IMG/VR virus record: IMGVR_UViG_3300042914_001429
Coordinates: 1-20,325 of that record
DNA length: 20,325 nt
Source: a virus
Strand: one strand, 5' to 3'
The position numbers and the translations under genes were made by a program. A model generated the notes under the pieces. The model saw only the letters and a list, made by a program, of their open reading frames with translations, did no database searches and had not been told where the DNA came from. Position 1 is the stretch's first letter. Each line of letters opens with the position of its first letter. Positions 12,879-18,612 of this stretch are shown in pieces.

Positions 12879-15197
12879 ATGGATTTCCTCGAATTTTATA
12901 CCAAATTGGCACCACAGGGTGAGACTGCACTGGTCGTGCGCCAGAAACCCAAACTCAAAAACGGTCAGATCCAGCTCCACCCCGATGGCGCGGTCATTTG
13001 CACATGGCCGGCCTACCTGCCCGACTATCCGACCAAACCTGATTGGGCGATCTACGGTAACACCGCGTCATTCATTGTCGATCGATTCAAGGACGGCCAT
13101 GTATCGGCATCGAAAGACAATTGCGATTACGTTCTGGTCATGGTGCTGGATGACGTGGGCGACCCTGAGAAGGCGCCCAACATCCCGCCCCTGCCGCCGA
13201 CGTGGATCATCGAGACGTCCGCTGGGTCGTTCCAGTGGGGATACGCTTTTTCCGAGCAGCCGACCAAGGGCGAGTACGCTGCTGCGATCGACGCGATTAT
13301 CAAGGCCGGCTACTGCGACCCAGGCGCCAATAACGCCGTGCGTAACTTCCGCCTACCGGGCTCGATCAATATCAAGCCGGGGCGTGACTTGTTCGCGTCG
13401 CGTTTGGTCGAGTTCCACCCCGACCGCGAGTTCACCTTGCCCGAAATCTGCGCAGCTCTTAACGTCACGCCGTCCGAGCCATCATCCTTGGGCGTGCGTC
13501 CTATCCGGCTCTCAGACGATGGCGCGGATGATGTGATGGCGTGGCTGTCCGCGCAGGGCGTGCTGCTGTCCACACCGAACACACGCGGGTGGGCGACTGT
13601 CATCTGCCCGAATAAGGATCAGCACACGGACGGCAACCCCGAAGGCGGCTACAGCCCATCGACGCGCTCTTACCGCTGCCTGCACTCGCACTGCGTCGAC
13701 TTCGACTCAAACGCGTTCCTCGATTGGGTCGCGGCCAATGGTGGGCCGAAGCACGCGCCTGGCTTGCGTGAAGAGTTGCTCGCGGCTGTGATGGATCAAA
13801 CGCTTGCAAAACTGACGCCGACCGAGGCGTTCCCAGACAAGGGTGCCGAGGTGATCGCCGAGGTCGAGAAAAAACAACTGGATAGGGTCGAGAAGGAAAG
13901 CTGGTATGAGCGTTTTGCGTACATTCAGGACGATGATTCGTACTTTGACATGGACGATCGACGCGAGATTAGTCGCAATACTTTCAATGCACTCTTTCGG
14001 CACGTCACCTGTCACTCCATCCACAAGGGCAAAACGCCGCGCCGAATTGAGGCGTCTACATGCTTTGACGAAAACCGACAGGCGAAAGGTGCGCTCGCTT
14101 TAGCCGGTATTACTTACGCTGCCGGCGAGACGGTGCTTGTGTCGCGTGACGGTCAGGTCTACGGTAACCGATGGTCGAATGGCCGTCCGGCGTGCGTGGC
14201 TGGCGATGTAACGCTTTGGTTAGACCATCTGCACCGGATGGTGCCCGAAGCGTTTGAGCGGGAGCATTTGCTTAACGTGATAGCGCACAAGGTGCAGCGC
14301 CCAGACGTCAAGATCAATCACGCGATTCTGCACATTGGCCGGCAGGGTAGCGGCAAAGATACGCTATACGAGCCGTTTTTATGGGCTGTTGGGGGTGCTC
14401 GCGCTAGCCGGCGTAACGTGGCTATCGTGCGTAACGAGGAAATTACGTCTCAATGGGGCTACAACTACGAATCCGAAATTATGGTGTTCGAAGAGCTGCG
14501 CCAGAGCGAGGCGAAGGATCGCAGGGCGCTCGAGAATCACCTGAAGCCCATTATCGCCGCGCCGCCTGAGTTTGTAACCGTTAACCGCAAGGGTTTGCAC
14601 CCGTACCAGGCGCTGAACCGAATGCTGGTGCTGGCATTCTCGAATGAGCGGGTGCCCTTGTCGTTGCCGTCTGAGGATCGCCGCTGGTTTGTCGTATATT
14701 CGGACGCGCCGCGCATGACCGAGGAAGAGGGTGCCCGCTTGTGGCGCTGGCTGGATAATGGCGGCTGTTCGGCGGTCGCAGCGTGGCTGTATCAGCGTGA
14801 CGTGAGCAAATTCAACCCAGGCGGCACTCCACCACTGACCGAAGCCAAGATCATCATGGTCGAGCAGGGTAGGTCGACCGCCGAATCCTATCTGGTCGAG
14901 ATGATCGAGCGCCGCTTGGGCGAGTTCTCTGCAGGTGTCGTGGCCGCACCGTTCTACAGCCTGTGCGACCGCCTGCAGGGTGGCGCACCAATGAATACTC
15001 GCGTGGTACAGCAGGCGCTACTGCATGCGCTGAAAGAGGCCGGCTGGGTCGATATGGGGCGCATAAAGTCGCGAGAGTTTGACACCCGTAAGCACATTAT
15101 CTGTGCGCCAGAGCTGGCCGACACGGCGAGCAAGTCAGAACTCCGGCGCATGGTCGAAGAAACACCACCGCCGTCCGCCGTTCGCCTGGTCAAGTAA
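12879..15197 (+). CDS. Primase-helicase: AEP/PrimPol, zinc region and SF3 helicase
   Basis: A 772-residue multidomain replication protein with AAGGA 5 bases before the ATG. Residues about 80-190 form an archaeo-eukaryotic primase-like domain: VLDDVGD (Asp91/Asp92), SAGSFQWGY (114-122), and RLPGSINIKPG (158-168). Residues 240-275 have Cys243, His249, Cys267, His271 and Cys272, a zinc-binding region like that of primases. The C-terminal half (DUF5906-like) is an SF3/D5-type ATPase: Walker A GRQGSGKDT (487-495), Walker B IMVFEEL (534-540), and Asn589 (FSNE) before SEDRRW with arginines 601/602. It should make primers and unwind DNA. It follows the HNH gene and ends at a terminator stem. Confidence 0.9.
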   Translation: MDFLEFYTKLAPQGETALVVRQKPKLKNGQIQLHPDGAVICTWPAYLPDYPTKPDWAIYGNTASFIVDRFKDGHVSASKDNCDYVLVMVLDDVGDPEKAPNIPPLPPTWIIETSAGSFQWGYAFSEQPTKGEYAAAIDAIIKAGYCDPGANNAVRNFRLPGSINIKPGRDLFASRLVEFHPDREFTLPEICAALNVTPSEPSSLGVRPIRLSDDGADDVMAWLSAQGVLLSTPNTRGWATVICPNKDQHTDGNPEGGYSPSTRSYRCLHSHCVDFDSNAFLDWVAANGGPKHAPGLREELLAAVMDQTLAKLTPTEAFPDKGAEVIAEVEKKQLDRVEKESWYERFAYIQDDDSYFDMDDRREISRNTFNALFRHVTCHSIHKGKTPRRIEASTCFDENRQAKGALALAGITYAAGETVLVSRDGQVYGNRWSNGRPACVAGDVTLWLDHLHRMVPEAFEREHLLNVIAHKVQRPDVKINHAILHIGRQGSGKDTLYEPFLWAVGGARASRRNVAIVRNEEITSQWGYNYESEIMVFEELRQSEAKDRRALENHLKPIIAAPPEFVTVNRKGLHPYQALNRMLVLAFSNERVPLSLPSEDRRWFVVYSDAPRMTEEEGARLWRWLDNGGCSAVAAWLYQRDVSKFNPGGTPPLTEAKIIMVEQGRSTAESYLVEMIERRLGEFSAGVVAAPFYSLCDRLQGGAPMNTRVVQQALLHALKEAGWVDMGRIKSREFDTRKHIICAPELADTASKSELRRMVEETPPPSAVRLVK

Positions 15198-15229
15198 AAA
15201 AAAGCCCGTCAGGTTTGATCCTGACGGGC
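15196..15229 (-). terminator. Rho-independent terminator of the second leftward operon
   Basis: GCCCGTCAGG (15204-15213) and CCTGACGGGC (15220-15229) form a perfect 10-bp stem with a 6-base loop (TTTGAT). Eight As precede it on the plus strand (15196-15203), which are eight Ts on the minus strand directly after the stem. It therefore terminates leftward transcription. The A-run includes the end of the primase TAA. Rightward it lacks a T-tract. Confidence 0.85.
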
Positions 15230-15259
15230 GAACCGAAGGACGGCTGGAGAGATGCCGCG

Positions 15260-15319
15260 CTATAACCCTAGCACGATCGCGAGCATGGCCGCAAGTATCA
15301 ATCCGATGAGAGCGAACAT
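15260..15319 (-). CDS. 19-aa hydrophobic peptide, last gene of the leftward mini-operon
   Basis: A tiny frame beginning at ATG 15319 with CGGAGG 5 bases upstream and ending at TAG 15260. It encodes MFALIGLILAAMLAIVLGL, a single hydrophobic helix. It overlaps the end of the upstream gene by 22 bases and lies about 30 bases before the terminator. At this length chance is possible. The strong ribosome site and position between gene and terminator support translation. Confidence 0.4.
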   Translation of the reverse strand: MFALIGLILAAMLAIVLGL

Positions 15320-15546
15320 GCAGCCTCCGATTCAATGCCACGGATAATCGTATCTTTGAGCAGGTCGACCACATCCACACCGCCGGCGTAAGCGTGGATC
15401 AGCCAAGCATTACCAGCAAAGCCGACCGACCGATCAGCCGGCTCCCAGTCTACAAAGCACAATAGTTCGGTGTCGCCATGCGTGTACGTGTATGGCCAAA
15501 GATGTTGCGGCCAATGGCCGCCGCTGGTATCAATTTGCGTCTTCAT
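15298..15546 (-). CDS. Unknown phage protein, 82 aa
   Basis: An 82-residue protein rich in aromatic and glycine residues, with GAGGAG 8 bases before its ATG. The N-terminus is MKTQIDTSGGHWPQHLWPYT; the C-terminal half has YAGGVDVVDLLKDTIIRG, a predicted helix. A HWPQHLWPYTYTHGDTE segment suggests a compact beta structure. It overlaps the upstream 52-aa gene by 17 bases. I recognise no family. Its place in a short operon of tiny genes suggests host-directed accessory function. Confidence 0.6.
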   Translation of the reverse strand: MKTQIDTSGGHWPQHLWPYTYTHGDTELLCFVDWEPADRSVGFAGNAWLIHAYAGGVDVVDLLKDTIIRGIESEAACSLSSD

Positions 15547-15688
15547 TGGTCAGCTCCTCAATACTGATCGTTGCATCGTGTTCCCAATCGGCAGTGCCGG
15601 AATAGATGATTTCCCGCGCCGTGTCAATGTCGGCGGCTTCAATGTCGCAATAGTCAACGACGACACGCTTAAATTTAAATGTTTTCAT
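15530..15688 (-). CDS. 52-aa phage protein, beta-rich N-terminus with AREIIYSG helix
   Basis: A gene missed by usual length limits. ATG 15688 has a GGAG 11 bases upstream, and the frame ends at TGA 15530. The product starts MKTFKFKRVVVDYC, continues DIEAADIDTAREIIYSGTAD, and ends with an acidic EELTNEDAN. The strand-turn-helix pattern (A-D-x-x-x-A-R-E-I-I-x-S-G) is shared by many small phage proteins. It overlaps upstream by 14 bases and downstream by 17. Function unknown. Confidence 0.6.
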   Translation of the reverse strand: MKTFKFKRVVVDYCDIEAADIDTAREIIYSGTADWEHDATISIEELTNEDAN

Positions 15689-15965
15689 CGGTCAAATTCT
15701 CCAGAAGTGGGATTGTCGGGTCATACAGCGCGGTTCCGGAATAGTTAAGCATTTCCGTGTAATCGCATGGCACAAGATTATTTAACGTTTCAAATTGGCG
15801 GACATAATCGCCCGTTGACATCGTACCGGCGTAATCTTTGGGAAACTTGCGGATATCTTTGGGTTTCTTTGGTTTCCATGCCTTGCGGGCAAGTTTTGCC
15901 CACTCAATCGGGCATTTGTCGAATTTGAGTGTGTACGTAGTGCCGTCAATGTTTAAGGTTTGCAT
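15675..15965 (-). CDS. Unknown basic phage protein, 96 aa
   Basis: A 96-residue protein with GGAG 8 bases before ATG 15965. It has a strand at the N-terminus (MQTLNIDGTTYTLKFDK), a strongly basic middle (ARKAWKPKKPKDIRKFPKD), and an acidic C-terminus (ENLTDENI). The basic central stretch could contact nucleic acid or phosphate-rich targets, but no known fold is evident. It is the fifth gene of the leftward mini-operon. Function unknown. Confidence 0.6.
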   Translation of the reverse strand: MQTLNIDGTTYTLKFDKCPIEWAKLARKAWKPKKPKDIRKFPKDYAGTMSTGDYVRQFETLNNLVPCDYTEMLNYSGTALYDPTIPLLENLTDENI

Positions 15966-15981
15966 GGTCGATTCTCCATTG

Positions 15982-16134
15982 TTACCACAGCGCAGCGCCG
16001 TGGGTTTCGATTGTGGGCGTTTGCGCCCGTTTGCGCGTTACTTTGCGCGTTATGTAAGGCCGGCCAGCCGCTGGTGGATAGTCCCGCCAACAGCAGACCG
16101 CCCCGAAGTCGTCAAGCCAGCCGTACTGCGTCAT
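15982..16134 (-). CDS. 50-aa unknown protein
   Basis: Start set at ATG 16134, which overlaps the upstream TGA as ATGA. There is no good ribosome site of its own, so it is probably coupled. The product is MTQYGWLDDFGAVCCWRDYP followed by a basic segment with ITRKVTRKRAQ and a C-terminal ALW. A Cys pair (14/15) and three Trp residues stand out. It is too short to place. A longer frame to 16179 would begin with low-complexity Arg-rich residues and is less likely. Confidence 0.5.
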   Translation of the reverse strand: MTQYGWLDDFGAVCCWRDYPPAAGRPYITRKVTRKRAQTPTIETHGAALW

Positions 16135-16418
16135 GCGTCTGCGTAATCGGCGGTCATGTGCTGCGCAATCTCGCGCCAATTCACGTCCGACATGAATGCG
16201 CGGGCATAGTCCGCCATCAGGCTGTTAGCGGCGGATTCATGACTATAAATGATGTAATCCTCCGCATACGTTTGCAATTGATCCGCAAAATCCTGAGATA
16301 CGGCCATCGTGCTGTCGTAATCTGCAAAATGCTCGCGCGGATCAAAACCATCAAAGATTTCGAGATTGACGCGCCAAGTGGCGTAGTTTGTCCAGCCGTT
16401 ATATGTGGTGTCAGTCAT
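16131..16418 (-). CDS. TNYATW-family small phage protein
   Basis: A 95-residue acidic protein with AGGAG 8 bases before ATG 16418. The N-terminus YNGWTNYATWRVNLEIFDG is a clear match to the small phage/plasmid family recognised by the NGWTNYETW pattern (I recall it as a DUF in Pfam; I am unsure of the number). The rest is helical and aromatic-rich (FADQLQTYAEDYIIYS). Its acidic character could mean DNA mimicry or anti-host function, but that is speculation. It lies in the leftward mini-operon after the 28-aa membrane peptide. Confidence 0.75.
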   Translation of the reverse strand: MTDTTYNGWTNYATWRVNLEIFDGFDPREHFADYDSTMAVSQDFADQLQTYAEDYIIYSHESAANSLMADYARAFMSDVNWREIAQHMTADYADA

Positions 16419-16436
16419 GGTCGGTTCTCCTGTAGG

Positions 16437-16523
16437 TTAGTAAGCCAGCAACATAAATACAAATAGCGCGAGTGATGCAAAGCCGAACACGGCGCAAGCG
16501 ATTTCAAGAAGGGTAGGTTTCAT
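16437..16523 (-). CDS. 28-aa membrane peptide
   Basis: ATG 16523 has GAGAGG 6 bases upstream and an ATGA overlap with the preceding 59-aa gene. The product is MKPTLLEIACAVFGFASLAL followed by FVFMLLAY, one hydrophobic helix with a short polar N-terminus. Both signals argue for real translation despite the small size. Function unknown. Confidence 0.55.
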   Translation of the reverse strand: MKPTLLEIACAVFGFASLALFVFMLLAY

Positions 16524-16699
16524 TTGTCGCCTCTCATATTGGCGATTTTTGCCGCAGCAGCAGCGCAAACGTCACAAGTGACATGCGCGCGCGATTTATA
16601 TGGCACGCTGCCGTGTTGACGCGGTAGCGATTCGAGCGGCACTTTGCATGCGGTTTTGGTGTTGCGCTGAACTTCAGCGCCGATATACATGTGAATCAT
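16520..16699 (-). CDS. 59-aa protein with C-x2-C zinc-knuckle-like site, first gene of the leftward mini-operon
   Basis: The first gene after the promoter at 16797-16770. It has GGAGG 5 bases before ATG 16699 (an in-frame Met4 is an alternative). The product starts MIHMYIGAEVQRNTKTACKV; it later has HVTCDVCAAAAAKIAN. Cys18, His39, Cys42 and Cys45 could coordinate a metal ion. A basic, alanine-rich helix follows. It overlaps the 28-aa gene as ATGA. A small DNA/RNA-binding or antirestriction-type role is possible, with no direct evidence. Confidence 0.6.
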   Translation of the reverse strand: MIHMYIGAEVQRNTKTACKVPLESLPRQHGSVPYKSRAHVTCDVCAAAAAKIANMRGDK

Positions 16700-16717
16700 G
16701 TCATCCTCCAGGTGAAT

Positions 16718-16734
16718 TGCCTAAAATTTAGGCA
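16718..16734. promoter_or_regulatory. 17-base perfect palindrome in the leader of the leftward mini-operon
   Basis: TGCCTAAA-A-TTTAGGCA, perfect 8-base arms around a central A, lies between the promoter at 16797-16770 and the GGAGG site of the 59-aa gene. Counted from the predicted +1 (about 16763), it covers about +29 to +45. It may be an operator for a dimeric repressor or an RNA hairpin near the ribosome site. Confidence 0.55.
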
Positions 16735-16769
16735 GTTATTTTGCTATACAATGTTTTGCTGCTGAAACC

Positions 16770-16797
16770 ATTATAGCGACACAAAAATAAATGTAAA
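16770..16797 (-). promoter_or_regulatory. Strong leftward sigma70-type promoter
   Basis: On the minus strand, TTTACA (16797-16792, five of six) and TATAAT (16775-16770, perfect) are separated by 16 bases. The +1 should be near 16763, giving a leader of about 64 bases. It would transcribe the eight-gene mini-operon to the terminator at 15229. Confidence 0.75.
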
Positions 16798-16826
16798 GGA
16801 TTATTTTGCATTTATTTTGGTGTCTT

Positions 16827-16925
16827 TTTGTGGGTCATTTGGGCGGTTTGTGGGTCATGAAAATGGCGCGGATGACCCACGCGATAACCTAGTCTGCTAC
16901 TAGCTTTTGGCTATTTGTGGGTCAT
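16827..16925. repeat. TTTGTGGGTCAT repeats (three direct, one inverted core)
   Basis: TTTGTGGGTCAT occurs at 16827-16838, 16847-16858 (exactly 20 bases apart) and 16914-16925. Its core ATGACCCAC is inverted at 16872-16880. Such clustering in an AT-rich gene-free region suggests a protein-binding array upstream of the leftward promoter. Confidence 0.6.
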
Positions 16926-16962
16926 GTGGGCTATTGTTTTTATAAAGTCAGAATTTATATTT

Positions 16963-16996
16963 TATACAGTAGTTCTATACAGTAGTTTGCTGTATA
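16963..16996. repeat. TATACAGTAGTT direct repeat with inverted CTGTATA
   Basis: TATACAGTAGTT occurs at 16963-16974 and 16976-16987 with a 13-base period. The inverted sequence CTGTATA follows at 16990-16996. The tract is AT-rich and could be an unwinding element or operator. Confidence 0.5.
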
Positions 16997-17066
16997 TCCC
17001 CCCGTGCCCCACGCTATACACAGCCGACGACTTTAAAAAAAGGGCCCTAAATTGCCCACACGCAAA

Positions 17067-17091
17067 CCCTTGATTTTAAAGGGCTTTTTTT
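17067..17091 (+). terminator. Weak rho-independent terminator-like hairpin
   Basis: CCCTT (17067-17071) and AAGGG (17079-17083) pair around GATTTTA and are followed by C and seven Ts. The stem is short (5 bp), so termination of rightward read-through from the replication operon is possible but uncertain. Confidence 0.45.
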
Positions 17092-17167
17092 ATTACCTTT
17101 TGATAACAAAAGTTGTAAGCCATTGATTTTAAACAGAAAAAGTGTGGGTTTTTGCGAATTGCCCACA

Positions 17168-17208
17168 TTATCCACCAATGCTAGTAGGGTTATTATAAGT
17201 TATCCACA
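17168..17208. other. Two DnaA-box matches
   Basis: TTATCCACA (17200-17208) is identical to the E. coli consensus DnaA box, and TTATCCACC (17168-17176) differs at one base. Both are in the same orientation, 32 bases apart, beside AT-rich DNA and the repeat array. One perfect 9-mer could occur by chance in 20 kb, but the pair in this context is suggestive. Confidence 0.5.
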
Positions 17209-17231
17209 GGTTTGGTAGCATTATGCTAATA

Positions 17232-17357
17232 GTTAGTGACCACTAACCTGGCTATGTTAGTGACCACTAACTTTGTAAGTGAGTGCTTACTAACCTGGTT
17301 AGTTAGTGCTTACTAACTTGTCAGCCTGGCAACCCAAAAAAGTGAGTGCTCACTAAC
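17232..17357. repeat. Five near-palindromic 16-bp repeats (GTTAGTGACCACTAAC type)
   Basis: Copies: 17232-17247 and 17256-17271 (identical, 7-base perfect arms around AC), 17279-17294, 17302-17317 and 17342-17357. Start-to-start distances are 24, 23, 23 and 40 bases. The consensus is GT(T/G)AGTG(A/C)(C/T)(C/T)ACTAAC. The regular spacing and dyad symmetry point to cooperative protein binding: iterons, a partition site or repressor operators. Confidence 0.75.
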
Positions 17358-17476
17358 CTAGGGGGGTGGGGGGCCCGTGGCTGGCCGGTCACGATTACGG
17401 AGGGTCTGCACAAAATTTTTTTTCTTTATAAAACCAGCCAACGACCACCAGAAAAATAGCCCACATTGCCCACAAA

Positions 17477-17504
17477 TTGACATCACACGCAAATGCGCTA
17501 ATAT
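17477..17504 (+). promoter_or_regulatory. Rightward promoter of the terminase operon
   Basis: TTGACA (17477-17482, perfect) and TAATAT (17499-17504, four of six) are separated by 16 bases. The ATG of the small terminase gene is at 17511, six bases after the -10, so the transcript should start at or next to the start codon. No Shine-Dalgarno precedes it. Confidence 0.6.
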
Positions 17505-17510
17505 GCAGCC

Positions 17511-17960
17511 ATGTTCAAATCAATCCCATTCACCCCGCGCAAAGTCGAAGCGACCGAAGCCAGGCTGCAGGCCATCTATGACGCGGCTGCGCTTGGACTC
17601 AAGGGCGACTCGCTTGCTTTGGCGGCTGGTATGCTGCCCACCGAGTTTAGGCAGCTGTGCGAGCTTGACCCGGCAGCGGACATGGCCGCCATGAAAGGCC
17701 GCGCCGACAGCGAGATGGAGGCCAGTGCCCACCTGCGCAACGCAGCCCGCGCTGGCGACAGCAAGGCGGCGCTCGCAATCCTGCAGCACGCCCACGGCTG
17801 GACGGCCCGCCAAGAAATTAGTGTCGACATCACGAACAAGATCAGCATCACGCAGGCGCTGCAGCAGGCACAAGAACGCGTCATCGATGGACTGATTACG
17901 GAACAGCAACCGGAGTATCTGGAAAATGCCACTGAACGCACTCGCACCGCCGTCGGTTAA
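17511..17960 (+). CDS. terS: Terminase small subunit
   Basis: A 149-residue protein, almost entirely helical. The N-terminal FKSIPFTPRKVEATEARLQA leads into a helix-turn-helix-like part (LALAAGMLPTEFRQLCELD). A central AALAILQHAHGWTARQEISV segment and a C-terminal helix (QALQQAQERVIDGL) fit phage small terminases, which bind the pac/cos site and hand DNA to the large subunit. It is two genes before the large terminase, with a 35-base overlap with the gene between. It has no ribosome site and probably a leaderless mRNA. The assignment rests on architecture and position. Confidence 0.8.
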   Translation: MFKSIPFTPRKVEATEARLQAIYDAAALGLKGDSLALAAGMLPTEFRQLCELDPAADMAAMKGRADSEMEASAHLRNAARAGDSKAALAILQHAHGWTARQEISVDITNKISITQALQQAQERVIDGLITEQQPEYLENATERTRTAVG

Positions 17961-18612
17961 TGTATTGCGGCAAGCAGTCGGCGCTGACGCCTTTGCCGCG
18001 CCCACCGCACCAATACAGACCTACTCACCTCGCCCTGGCGTGACCTTTGTCGGGCAAGTGCATGGCGAACCCATGACGCTGCCTGCTCGCATCAAAGCAG
18101 AGGCTGCGCAACACGGCGCGTATTACGAAGGCACGGGTGGCGACAAGCTGCCGGGCGTGTCATACAAAGGGTCGTGGGACGACGCAGCCGCCAAAGCGGT
18201 CAAAGGATACCCATCAGAATTCCTGTTTACGCTGTTTACCAACACGGACGTAAACAAACAAAAAGACGTGCTGCCTAGCGACAAGACGATATTTGATAGC
18301 ATTTTGGAAAACCAAGACAAGTTCGGGTACTTTAAAGACCGTAAGTTTGACAGCAAGACCTTGGCGACTTTTCTGCAAAACATGGGGCCGGAGTTTTTGC
18401 AAGAAGCCCAGCGCCCGGCGTCAAAGGAAAACGTAGCGGCGTTTTTAGATCGGGGCGAGCGCGAAATGTGGGAGGCTGACGACACACCCGCACGCCAAAT
18501 GGCCAACAAAGCCAACGAACACCGCCAACGCTGGTTGCTGTCGCAACCCAAAGGCGTGTACTTTATAGGCTCCGACCACCTGCAAGACTTGAAACGACTG
18601 CAAGGTAAATAA
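17926..18612 (+). CDS. Unknown protein between the terminase genes, 228 aa
   Basis: A 228-residue protein with a Pro/Ala-rich N-terminal region (to about residue 40) and a helical, charged body. A recognisable stretch is GVSYKGSWDDAAAKAVKGYP, then FLFTLFTNTDVNKQKD. The C-terminus is basic (RWLLSQPKGVYFIG...LKRLQGK). No motif of a known nuclease, methylase or HNH enzyme is visible. The start at 17926 overlaps terS by 35 bases; a start further in is possible. The stop overlaps the terL start by one base (TAATG), so it belongs to the packaging operon. The function may be packaging accessory or virion component; neither is supported by motif. Confidence 0.65.
   Translation: MPLNALAPPSVNVLRQAVGADAFAAPTAPIQTYSPRPGVTFVGQVHGEPMTLPARIKAEAAQHGAYYEGTGGDKLPGVSYKGSWDDAAAKAVKGYPSEFLFTLFTNTDVNKQKDVLPSDKTIFDSILENQDKFGYFKDRKFDSKTLATFLQNMGPEFLQEAQRPASKENVAAFLDRGEREMWEADDTPARQMANKANEHRQRWLLSQPKGVYFIGSDHLQDLKRLQGK

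Larger units (their letters stand above)
17051..17474. repeat. ATTGCCCACA repeats
   Basis: ATTGCCCACA occurs at 17051-17060, 17158-17167 and 17465-17474; GCCCACA also occurs at 17459-17465. The inverse, TGTGGGT, appears at 17143-17149 and resembles the TGTGGGTCAT repeats to the left. Together they suggest one family of binding sites spread over the region. Confidence 0.5.
16700..17510. other. 811-base gene-free region, candidate replication origin/control region
   Basis: No frame here looks coding. It holds, left to right: the leader palindrome and leftward promoter, TGGGTCAT repeats, a TATACAG tract, a GCCCACA-rich part with a terminator-like hairpin, two DnaA-box matches, five near-palindromic repeats, a G-run (GGGGGGTGGGGGG, 17361-17373) and the terminase promoter. 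The AT-rich stretches with DnaA sites and clustered repeats fit an origin; repressor operators are the alternative. Confidence 0.6.

Noticed and set aside
12919-13536. 205-codon open frame inside the primase gene, same strand
   Set aside because: Arg/Ser/Pro-rich shadow frame of a GC-rich coding region; the primase domains are intact in the other frame.
17361-17373. GGGGGGTGGGGGG as a G-quadruplex
   Set aside because: Only two G-runs separated by one base; it does not meet the usual four-tract pattern. Noted only as part of the control region.
16700-17400. CRISPR-like array
   Set aside because: Repeats are 16 bp with 7-8 base gaps, too short for spacers, and there are no cas genes.
17520-18005. 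161-codon minus-strand frame opposite terS
   Set aside because: Antisense shadow; terS features and operon overlaps support the plus strand.
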